Origin: Flavobacteriales bacterium
GTDB lineage: Bacteria; Bacteroidota; Bacteroidia; Flavobacteriales; Flavobacteriaceae
Assembly (NCBI GenBank): GCA_011525065.1
Contig: WTIY01000096.1
Location: 1-7,438 of the forward strand
Length of the DNA stretch: 7,438 nucleotides
Direction: 5' to 3'
In this document: positions 1 to 6,108 of the stretch, piece after piece
Position numbering within the stretch: the first letter of the stretch is position 1
How the letters are laid out: every line of letters begins with the position of its first letter
Notes under the pieces: model-generated
What the model was told of the DNA's origin: nothing
The model's input: the letters and a program-made list of their open reading frames with translations, nothing else
The model's database searches: none
Position numbers and translations under genes: made by a program

Positions 1-1
1 G

Positions 2-790
2 TTAGAGTGGGTAACTGGTATCGGATACGGTACTGCCTCTGACGCCTATGCTGTTAGCGGAACTCAGTCTATGTTAGTCGGTGGTGACGGTGTAGATCCA
101 GTTCTTGACTTAGGAAACAAAATCTTCGGAACTTGGTATTTGACTTTCCAAATGTATGTTCCTTCTGGTAAAGAAGCTTACATGAACATCCAAGGTCAAA
201 CTCCAATCGGATCTGGAGAGTGGGTTATTGGTAACTGGTTCTTCAACTACCAGCTTGCTACACCAGGTGAAGGTTCTATTGACAACTCAGCACTTGGAAA
301 TGTAACCTTTAACTTCCCACACGATGAGTGGTTTGAAGTACAAGTAAATGTAGACATCTCTAACGGTATTTCATTGGCAACAATTGAAATCAAAGTTGAC
401 GGTGTTGATGTACTTCCTGCTGGAACAGCATTTACTGACTCAGCTGGTACTGTACCAACAAGCTTAGGTGGAATTAACATTTACTCAATCTCAACTGAAA
501 ACGAGGTATACTTTGATGACTATGTATACTCTGATACTAACGTTGGAACTCAAGACTTCGCTGCTAAAGGATTCTCAGCTTATCCTAACCCAGTGAACAA
601 CGTTTTGAACCTACAAGCTAACGAAGCGATCAGCAACGTTGCTATCTTCAACGTATTAGGTCAAGAGGTTTACCGTGCGAACATCAACGCCATGACTTCT
701 CAAGTAGATATGTCACAAATGGCTAGTGGTGCTTACTTTGTAAAAGTAAACATCGGTGGTGTTGAAGGTACTGTAAAAGTTATCAAGTAA
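2..790 (+). CDS. T9SS type A sorting-domain secreted protein, 5' end outside window
   Basis: This is the C-terminal part of an exported protein. The frame is open from base 2 with no stop, so the first ATG at 71 is internal (a Met after 23 visible residues) and the gene begins before the window. Visible length is 262 residues. Residues about 1-180 are rich in aromatic residues and Gly/Asn with alternating beta-strand patterns (GTWYLTFQMYVPSG, DEWFEVQVNVD, VYFDDYVYSD), which suggests a concanavalin-A-like jelly-roll module, possibly carbohydrate-binding; no catalytic residues can be assigned. Residues about 192-262 form a classic type A sorting domain: AYPNPVNNVLNL, then IFNVLGQEVY, then DMSQMASGAYFVKV, ending KVIK. 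By family knowledge this domain directs transport across the outer membrane by the type IX system and is then removed. Codon choice is strongly biased (20 of 22 Asn codons in 71-790 are AAC), suggesting high expression. The sorting-domain call is firm; the upstream fold is inferred. Confidence 0.9.
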   Translation, partial: LEWVTGIGYGTASDAYAVSGTQSMLVGGDGVDPVLDLGNKIFGTWYLTFQMYVPSGKEAYMNIQGQTPIGSGEWVIGNWFFNYQLATPGEGSIDNSALGNVTFNFPHDEWFEVQVNVDISNGISLATIEIKVDGVDVLPAGTAFTDSAGTVPTSLGGINIYSISTENEVYFDDYVYSDTNVGTQDFAAKGFSAYPNPVNNVLNLQANEAISNVAIFNVLGQEVYRANINAMTSQVDMSQMASGAYFVKVNIGGVEGTVKVIK

Positions 791-813
791 TTGATATACA
801 CCTTATGAATTAT

Positions 814-845
814 AAGAGGTTGTCGCAAGGCAACCTCTTTTTTTT
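814..845 (+). terminator. Intrinsic terminator after the T9SS cargo gene
   Basis: An 11-pair stem joins 814-824 (aagaggttgtc) to 829-839 (ggcaacctctt), with one T-G wobble and a GCAA tetraloop at 825-828. A run of eight T spans 838-845. It starts 24 bases after the stop codon and lies between two genes on the same strand, so it should separate the highly expressed cargo gene from rlmB. Confidence 0.92.
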
Positions 846-849
846 GCAC

Positions 850-857
850 TAATTTTG
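850..857 (+). promoter_or_regulatory. Candidate -7 box for rlmB
   Basis: TAATTTTG fits the Bacteroidota -7 consensus TAnnTTTG exactly. It lies just after the T-run of the preceding terminator and 16 bases before the rlmB ATG, so rlmB would have a very short leader. No good TTG-type -33 box sits at the usual spacing of about 19-21 bases, because that position falls in the terminator stem. No Shine-Dalgarno sequence is present. Confidence 0.45.
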
Positions 858-873
858 AGATTCAAATACACCC

Positions 874-1614
874 ATGAAAAAAGACGAATTCATTTTTGGC
901 TATTATCCAGTATTGGAAGCCCTAGAGGCAGGCGCAACGGTTGATAAAATATTCATCAATCAGGCCAGTAGTCCTAAACGTTTCGATCAAATCATTTCAT
1001 TGGCTCAAAACGCTGGTATTCCGGTAAATCAAGTACCGCAGGCCAAACTAGACAAATTAACCCGTTCTAATCATCAGGGTATCGTTGCTTATCTATCCCC
1101 TGTATCTTTTATTCCGCTTGAGGCCCTTGTGGAAGAAGCTGAAAAAAGCGATCAAAAACCAGGTCTTTTTTTAATATTAGATCAACTTACTGATGCGCGA
1201 AATTTTGGAGCCATTATTCGTACCGCTGAATGCACGGGGGTTAGCGGCATCATCATTCAAAAAACTGGCGGAGCTCCAGTCAACGCCGATACCGTCAAAA
1301 CCTCTGCAGGAGCTGTTTTCAATGTCCCCATTTGTAAGGTCGATCACGTCAAAGATGCCATTTTTTACCTTCAAGGTTCAGGATATACCGTGGTAGGCGC
1401 CGATGAAAAAGCCTCTCAGAGCTATTTTAATCTAGATTATAAGACCCCTTCTGCGATCGTTATGGGCTCTGAAGGTTCTGGTATGAGCAAATCAGTATTA
1501 AAACTCTTAGATGGCCTTATTTCCATTCCAATGCGCGGCAAAACCAAATCACTCAATGTTTCAGTAGCTGCTGGAGCCATTTTATTTGAGATCCTGCGTC
1601 AAAGAAGCATTTAA
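874..1614 (+). CDS. rlmB: 23S rRNA (guanosine-2'-O-)-methyltransferase RlmB
   Basis: This SpoU/TrmH-family (SPOUT) enzyme transfers a methyl group from S-adenosylmethionine to a ribose 2'-OH of 23S rRNA, G2251 in E. coli numbering. The protein has 246 residues, normal for the family. Residues about 4-77 form the L30e-like substrate-binding domain (FGYYPVLEAL, then NHQGIVAYL). The knotted catalytic domain follows with all three SpoU motifs: motif 1 LTDARNFGAIIRTAE at 105-119 with N110 and R116, motif 2 VMGSEGSGM at 196-204 with E200, and motif 3 from IPMRGK through SLNVSVAAG at 218-234. The N-terminal domain favours RlmB over TrmH or TrmL, though the exact target nucleotide is taken from the family. 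The ATG at 874 begins the conserved domain directly. The gene is probably monocistronic: a terminator precedes it and a convergent gene follows 37 bases later. Confidence 0.93.
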   Translation: MKKDEFIFGYYPVLEALEAGATVDKIFINQASSPKRFDQIISLAQNAGIPVNQVPQAKLDKLTRSNHQGIVAYLSPVSFIPLEALVEEAEKSDQKPGLFLILDQLTDARNFGAIIRTAECTGVSGIIIQKTGGAPVNADTVKTSAGAVFNVPICKVDHVKDAIFYLQGSGYTVVGADEKASQSYFNLDYKTPSAIVMGSEGSGMSKSVLKLLDGLISIPMRGKTKSLNVSVAAGAILFEILRQRSI

Positions 1615-1651
1615 CTGGGCGGAGACAGATTCCGGGTTAAAATTTCTGTAT

Positions 1652-2434
1652 TCAAGCAGGGTCTTTAGGTTTGTAATTGTACTGTACCTCAACCTCTGAA
1701 GTGGTCTCCCCCGGGCCTTGCGCGCTATCTAGAGTATCAGACGTCTGCGCCAATTCATCGATTTCAGGTTCTAGTGGCCGAAATTGACCATTTTCATCAA
1801 ATTGTTTGATAAAAGCATCCTGCTCGGGATCAAAGTCATCCCTCTGCCAAAGGTAGCTTTCGTATAAATGACTTTTTTGTTTCCTGTAATACAGCGCAAG
1901 TATTAGGCCAGCAATGAAGCCAGCGCTATGGCCTTCCCAAGATATTTTCGGATCCAAGGGGAATAAATACCAAAACAACCCACCGTAAAGAAAAATAACG
2001 GTCATAGCCACTGCAATAAGTGGATATATTCGAGATTGTACGCCCTTGAAAAAAATAAAGGCCACCAACATATAAATGAGGCCACTAGCCCCAATATGCC
2101 ATGAGGGGCGACCAATAAGCCATGTCGTTACACCCGTCAAAACAAGACCGAAGACCAAAACTCTTGGCGCAATAGGTTTGTAGAAATAAAACAGCGCAGC
2201 TAACAAAAATAGCATCGGCAATGAGTTGTTACTCAAGTGATCCAAGCCAGAGTGAATCCAAGGCCCAGCAATTACTCCCCACAAGCCCTTTATCTTTCCA
2301 GGAAAGATTCCGAATTCCTTAAACCGAAATCCAAATCGAATTTCCAACCAAAACACCACCCACATGCTCAGAACAAACACAATAGGCACCATCAGTACGG
2401 ACCAATTAAAAGGGACGTTTTGTTTTATGCGCAT
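1652..2434 (-). CDS. Rhomboid family intramembrane serine protease
   Basis: This 260-residue polytopic inner-membrane protein cleaves transmembrane segments of other proteins inside the bilayer; its substrate is unknown. Six helices can be read at about 14-30, 68-86, 91-108, 114-130, 135-157 and 167-184. The catalytic set is complete: S117 in GASG at the start of helix 4, H169 in WEGHSAG at the start of helix 6, and the oxyanion-type residues H66 and N70 (HLSNN) at the start of helix 2, with H61 also present. The loop 1 WR pair of many rhomboids appears as W52-G53. After a basic stretch at 184-188 (RKQKS), consistent with a cytoplasmic C-terminus, residues about 190-260 form a long hydrophilic, acidic tail with no recognised domain. 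The ATG at 2434 gives a short N-terminus before helix 1. It converges on rlmB and diverges from rarA. An active protease is likely from the motifs. Confidence 0.93.
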   Translation of the reverse strand: MRIKQNVPFNWSVLMVPIVFVLSMWVVFWLEIRFGFRFKEFGIFPGKIKGLWGVIAGPWIHSGLDHLSNNSLPMLFLLAALFYFYKPIAPRVLVFGLVLTGVTTWLIGRPSWHIGASGLIYMLVAFIFFKGVQSRIYPLIAVAMTVIFLYGGLFWYLFPLDPKISWEGHSAGFIAGLILALYYRKQKSHLYESYLWQRDDFDPEQDAFIKQFDENGQFRPLEPEIDELAQTSDTLDSAQGPGETTSEVEVQYNYKPKDPA

Positions 2435-2454
2435 GAATGATGAAGTTTTATGTG

Positions 2455-2467
2455 TTTTGAATCAAAA
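2455..2467. repeat. Short perfect palindrome in the divergent intergenic region
   Basis: TTTTGA-A-TCAAAA is a perfect inverted repeat with 6-base arms around a single A. It lies between the rhomboid start codon and its candidate -7 box, so it would fall in that gene's 5' leader. It could be an operator half-site pair, but AT-rich palindromes of this size arise by chance and no regulator is identified. Confidence 0.3.
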
Positions 2468-2480
2468 AACAGGCCTCACT

Positions 2481-2488
2481 CAAAAATA
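2481..2488 (-). promoter_or_regulatory. Candidate -7 box for the rhomboid gene
   Basis: Read on the minus strand, the sequence is TATTTTTG, which fits TAnnTTTG. It lies 46 bases upstream of the rhomboid ATG, giving a leader of roughly 40 bases. A TTTG occurs upstream at 2506-2503 but only 14 bases away, short of the usual spacing, so the -33 element is uncertain. The box partly overlaps an inverted repeat, AAAAAT at 2482-2487 and ATTTTT at 2494-2499. Confidence 0.35.
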
Positions 2489-2521
2489 GGTCAATTTTTC
2501 AGCAAACCTCATTGAATATTG

Positions 2522-2529
2522 TACATTTA
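2522..2529 (+). promoter_or_regulatory. Candidate -7 box for rarA, very close to its ATG
   Basis: TACATTTA matches TAnnTTTG at all but the last position. It ends four bases before the rarA ATG at 2534. If it is the real -7 element, transcription would begin at or just inside the start codon and the mRNA would be leaderless. A purine-rich Shine-Dalgarno sequence is absent, and no clear -33 box was found at standard spacing. Confidence 0.3.
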
Positions 2530-2533
2530 AAGC

Positions 2534-3811
2534 ATGAATCCACCTTTGGCAGAACGCATGCGACCGGTCAGTATTGACCAATACATCGGACAAACTCATT
2601 TGGTCGGTCCAAAGGGCGCGCTGCGGCCCCAGTTAGAGAGTGGCCTGATTGCTTCCATGATTTTGTGGGGTCCGCCAGGTACGGGAAAAACAACCCTCGC
2701 TGGCCTATTGGCTAAAGAAACCAAGCGGGAAATTTTTCATTTAAGCGCCATAGATAGTGGTGTTGCAAAAGTTCGAGAAGTCATTCAAAGGGCCAAGGAT
2801 AAATCTGGGTTGTTTGCCCACGCTAACCCGATATTATTTATTGATGAGATCCATCGATTCAGTAAATCACAACAAGATGCGTTACTGGGGGCCGTAGAAA
2901 AAGGTTGGGTAACCTTAATAGGGGCAACAACGGAACAACCCAGTTTTGAGGTGATACCAGCCTTGCTGTCACGGTGTCAGGTATACACCCTTAAGGCCTT
3001 AAAAAAAGAAGAATTACTAGAAATTCTGAACCAGGCCATAGCCCAGGACGCTGCACTGATTCGCAAATCCATTAAACTCAAAGAGTACGGCCTATTGCTC
3101 CAAAGCTGCGGGGGCGATGCCAGAAAACTACTGAATACCTTTGAACTCATTGTAATACCAAGTAAAAACAACAAAGTTGTGATAACGGATGCATTTGTCC
3201 GTGACCAATTGGATCAGTTGGGGGTTCGCTATGACAAAAGTGGCGATCAGCATTACGACATCGCCTCAGCCATGATTAAGTCAATACGGGGCAGTGATCC
3301 AAATGCAGCACTCTATTGGCTTTCTAGAATGCTGATCGGCGGTGAATCGCTCAGTTTTATTGGGAGAAGACTCATTATTTCTGCTGCTGAGGATATTGGT
3401 TTGGCCAATCCCACTGCACTGATCATGGCCCAGTCCTCAGCTCAGGCCATTCAAATGGTTGGACTGCCTGAGGCGCGCATTATTTTAGGTCAGTGCATTC
3501 TTTATTTAGCCATGAGTCCCAAAAGCAACAGTGCCTATCAGGCCATCAATAAAGCCATGGACCTGGCCCATAGCGCTGGACCTCTGCCCGTTCCGCTGCA
3601 CTTGCGTAATGCCACAAATGATTTGAACAAAGAATTGGGTTACGGTAAAGGCTACACCTACGACCACGATGCCCCCAATGGATGCGCCCAACAAAATTTC
3701 CTTCCTCCAGAAATTGAAAACGAACGCTTATACCATCCCTCTTTAAACCAAAGGGAACAGCAAAGTTTCGCTGAATTTCAAAAAATGTGGTCTGGAAATT
3801 ACCCGAAATAA
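2534..3811 (+). CDS. rarA: Replication-associated recombination protein A (AAA+ ATPase)
   Basis: RarA (also MgsA; WRNIP1/Mgs1 in eukaryotes) is a clamp-loader-like ATPase acting at stalled replication forks, associated with SSB and duplex-end unwinding. The 425-residue length is normal. The AAA+ core shows the N-terminal PLAERMRP signature at 4-11, Walker A GPPGTGKTT at 46-54, Walker B LFIDEIHRF at 101-109 with D104 and E105, sensor 1 region GATTEQPSFEV at 130-140 (Q135 where Asn is usual in the family), arginine finger SRC with R147, and sensor 2 GGDARKLLN at 193-201 with R197. The C-terminal helical tetramerisation region begins near YDIASAMIKSIRGSDPNAAL (241-260) and includes SAAEDIGLANP and PLHLRNATNDLNKELGYG. 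It ends with DHDAPNGCAQQNFLPPE, a variant of the usual terminal motif. The ATG at 2534 places the conserved N-terminus at residue 4. The next gene converges, with only 12 bases between stop codons and no clear terminator. Confidence 0.96.
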   Translation: MNPPLAERMRPVSIDQYIGQTHLVGPKGALRPQLESGLIASMILWGPPGTGKTTLAGLLAKETKREIFHLSAIDSGVAKVREVIQRAKDKSGLFAHANPILFIDEIHRFSKSQQDALLGAVEKGWVTLIGATTEQPSFEVIPALLSRCQVYTLKALKKEELLEILNQAIAQDAALIRKSIKLKEYGLLLQSCGGDARKLLNTFELIVIPSKNNKVVITDAFVRDQLDQLGVRYDKSGDQHYDIASAMIKSIRGSDPNAALYWLSRMLIGGESLSFIGRRLIISAAEDIGLANPTALIMAQSSAQAIQMVGLPEARIILGQCILYLAMSPKSNSAYQAINKAMDLAHSAGPLPVPLHLRNATNDLNKELGYGKGYTYDHDAPNGCAQQNFLPPEIENERLYHPSLNQREQQSFAEFQKMWSGNYPK

Positions 3812-3823
3812 AAAAATTCAGGT

Positions 3824-4696
3824 TTAGTTGGCCTTGTGAAAAATCAATTCCTCCCCTTCTCTTCGCAACACGAGTTCCCCTTGATCACGATACTCGGCGG
3901 TATAGCGAATTCCTTGCTTATCCTCATAGAACAACATCTGTTCGACAACAAAAAACTTACCTTGATAAATTAAGTCTTGAGTCGACTCCTGATACCATTG
4001 ATACCCCAAATCGGTGCGCCTTAATAAATAGCTCAGATCACTCGAAACGAAATTCATTAATGGGACATCAGGCAATAACCCAAGAACAACGGTTTCATCT
4101 TTCATAGGGCTTTGGTCAATAGGAGTCGTTGTCCTTATGTCTTGGCCCGAAGATTGATTCGTTGAAACCATAGATGACTCTTCCATTGTGCTAATGGGCT
4201 TTTTTGTCTCTTGGCTACTTTCAATCACTGTACTTTCGCCACCGGGCTTTTGTAAAATCTGCATTGGACCTTGACGAACTCCAAGAATCTCAATGCTTTC
4301 AAAGGCCATCCGTAATGCTTCAACATAGGCCTTGGCATAATTTTTCAACTTACTTCGACCTGTTTTGGTCTGATAAAACAAAACACCATCGCAATCTACC
4401 AACCTCACGCTCAGTTCTGTCCACACGAAACCATTGAGCTGCTCAATTTCTGCATAAAGGCCATCGCACCGACTGACCTCCGGGAGTTCTGAAGGAAAAA
4501 AGGCATGAAAACCATACTTATTAAATAAAAATTTAAGCAGTGAGTTTATTTGATATTGATCGGTTTCGTACTGAAAATCAAAACGTTCGGGGACAACCAC
4601 ATAACTAAAAGCACTGAGTCGTTCTTGCTGCGCAGCCATTTCATTCGAAACCAAAGCACTAAAAATTAACAACACAATCAATAAATGTCGCTTCAT
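3824..4696 (-). CDS. Exported two-part protein of unknown function, operon end
   Basis: This 290-residue protein has no function I can assign. Residues 1-22 are a signal peptide (KR, then LLIVLLIFSALV, then MAA before QQ), so it is periplasmic or surface-facing. Residues about 28-142 form a first domain beginning FSYVVVPERFDFQYETDQYQ, followed by NSLLKFLFNKYGFHAFF and an Ala-rich helix NYAKAYVEALRMAFESI. It resembles from memory a conserved flavobacterial hypothetical family. C77 and C102 could form a disulfide. Residues about 143-205 are a Ser/Thr/Gln/Glu-rich, low-complexity linker. Residues about 206-290 look beta-rich (YLLRRTDLGYQWYQ, FFVVEQMLFYEDKQG, GELVLRREGEELIFHK) and may be a separate small domain. 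The ATG overlaps the stop of the DUF5723 gene by four bases (ATGA at 4696-4693), indicating translational coupling. A link to the barrel's biogenesis or function is inferred only from this coupling. Confidence 0.85.
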   Translation of the reverse strand: MKRHLLIVLLIFSALVSNEMAAQQERLSAFSYVVVPERFDFQYETDQYQINSLLKFLFNKYGFHAFFPSELPEVSRCDGLYAEIEQLNGFVWTELSVRLVDCDGVLFYQTKTGRSKLKNYAKAYVEALRMAFESIEILGVRQGPMQILQKPGGESTVIESSQETKKPISTMEESSMVSTNQSSGQDIRTTTPIDQSPMKDETVVLGLLPDVPLMNFVSSDLSYLLRRTDLGYQWYQESTQDLIYQGKFFVVEQMLFYEDKQGIRYTAEYRDQGELVLRREGEELIFHKAN

Positions 4697-6108
4697 CGTC
4701 TTTCTAATTTTACATTAACTCCCAATTGAATCGATGCGCCGCGGGCTTTTGCCAAGTTACCGTAACGCAGCAGATGATCTCCCGCAAGATAAACATTAAT
4801 TGGTCCGAAATCACCGACCAATGCCAATCCGAGATTGGCGTAGGACAATGCGTCCATTGTCCAAGTCGATTTAACAGTCAATTGACGCAATAATCGCCTG
4901 ACATAAAACAAGCTAATCGCCGTTTGTATGGCTTTTGGCCTTTTAATGGCATAAATTTGTATCCCCACTTCGCTTTCGAGTTTGTAAGGATCTCCCTTTC
5001 CACTGCAATTACAGTCTACAGAACCTGGAGCACTGGGGCCAAATGCGTAGGTTGCAGAGGCATTCAATTTTACAGGGCGCCATTGAGTATACGAGGAATA
5101 CAGTGTATCGATGGGCACAGCAGCCTCCAATTCATTCTCAAAAATAGCGTAATATTGTGGTGCGGTCTGGCCTTGAGATAAGTTGGGAAATTCCAATTGA
5201 ATTCCCTCAAGATTGTAGTCACCACTGGCCTGATAGGTTTTCACGTCAGAACCATGAGCAATAACACCAATATCAAGAAGACTAGCACTAAACCGCCATG
5301 AATCATCGTACTGATAGGTCGCGCCAACATCAATACCCAATCCCAAATCCCCACCAAATAAACCCGTATTTAATACCTCAGATTGGGTGACATTACCCTC
5401 AAAACGCGATAGTCCAGAGGTTTGGATGCTTACCGCTGCCTCACTGAGTTCTTGAGCGTAAATGTTTTGACTGTCGCCGTTGTTGGCCAAACGAGTGGTA
5501 AAACTTCCAGTGTTTCCAAGGCTATTTGCCGAGACTAGACTGTTGTATAGTTTAAGGCGGCCCCCAACATGCCATTTTCGATTAATCTTTTTATTGATTC
5601 CAAAATGAAAAACACTTAGTACATCTGCTCGAGCACTGATGTGTTCAAATTTAAACGGGTAATCCAAATAATTCGCATTTCCATACCAAGCAAGTGTCGC
5701 CCAATCCTTTGGAAAATAGGCGATAAGATCAAATTCCTGATACAGACCTGCACTAAAAAAAGTTTCGTCATCTTTTCGCCATCCAACATCAATCATGCCC
5801 AATTGTACTGTTGTGGTCACAAAATCTTTATCGTCCAAACTCTGAATTAAAGAAGAAATTCTGGTGGCTGGCAATTGTCCATCTGACGCGGCCACATCGT
5901 ATAAAGAGAAGCCCGAAGAACCCGCATTTAAATGTAGTCCCGATAGTCCAGGCACACCAATGTAGGCCCTACCCTGAGGAACACCACCTGGATTCAGCAA
6001 GAGGTTTTGAGGCACCTCATCAAGGCCATAAATCAGCTGCTTGTTTTGACCACTAACGACCATGGCAAACAACAGACTGAATAAGAAAATGATTTTCGCG
6101 CGACTCAT
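4693..6108 (-). CDS. DUF5723 family protein, predicted outer-membrane beta-barrel
   Basis: The 471-residue product has a signal peptide at 1-20 (AKIIFLFSLLFAMVVSG before Q). The mature start contains VPQNLLLNPGG, an NPG/NPA-type opening shared with several Bacteroidota barrel families. The rest alternates amphipathic strands with turns: WHVGGRLKLYNS, GVDVGATYQ-like strands near 257-268, WRFSASLLDIG at 271-281, QIYAIKRPKAIQTAISLFYVRR near 384-405, and the C-terminal pair ANLGLALVGDFGPINVYLAGD and GASIQLGVNVKL. I recognise this as DUF5723 by the C-terminal pattern; its function is not established. Residues 366-368 are Cys-Asn-Cys inside a short Gly-rich loop, the only cysteines in the protein. 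It overlaps both neighbours by four bases (6108-6105 and 4696-4693), so it is the middle gene of a coupled triplet. It could be a transporter or a structural barrel; no ligand can be read from the sequence. Confidence 0.85.
   Translation of the reverse strand: MSRAKIIFLFSLLFAMVVSGQNKQLIYGLDEVPQNLLLNPGGVPQGRAYIGVPGLSGLHLNAGSSGFSLYDVAASDGQLPATRISSLIQSLDDKDFVTTTVQLGMIDVGWRKDDETFFSAGLYQEFDLIAYFPKDWATLAWYGNANYLDYPFKFEHISARADVLSVFHFGINKKINRKWHVGGRLKLYNSLVSANSLGNTGSFTTRLANNGDSQNIYAQELSEAAVSIQTSGLSRFEGNVTQSEVLNTGLFGGDLGLGIDVGATYQYDDSWRFSASLLDIGVIAHGSDVKTYQASGDYNLEGIQLEFPNLSQGQTAPQYYAIFENELEAAVPIDTLYSSYTQWRPVKLNASATYAFGPSAPGSVDCNCSGKGDPYKLESEVGIQIYAIKRPKAIQTAISLFYVRRLLRQLTVKSTWTMDALSYANLGLALVGDFGPINVYLAGDHLLRYGNLAKARGASIQLGVNVKLERR

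Noticed and set aside
1615..1651. Possible terminator between rlmB and the rhomboid gene
   Set aside because: Only a five-base ACAGA/TCTGT pairing with a loop of more than 12 bases and no T-run in either direction.
1718..1745. O-glycosylation-like sequons (DTL, DSA) in the rhomboid C-terminal tail
   Set aside because: The tail is predicted cytoplasmic from the helix count and the preceding basic residues, so the sequons should not meet the glycosylation machinery.
3812..3823. Possible bidirectional terminator between rarA and the convergent operon end
   Set aside because: There is an A/T run near 3810-3817 but I find no stem longer than three pairs beside it.
3787..4107. Plus-strand open frame of 106 codons over the rarA end and the downstream convergent gene
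   Set aside because: It runs antisense to the exported protein's C-terminal coding region, has no recognisable domain and has the composition of a reverse-frame shadow.
5641..6056. Two plus-strand open frames opposite the DUF5723 gene
   Set aside because: They lie wholly antisense to a well-supported barrel gene with signal peptide and family pattern, and their translations show no family features.
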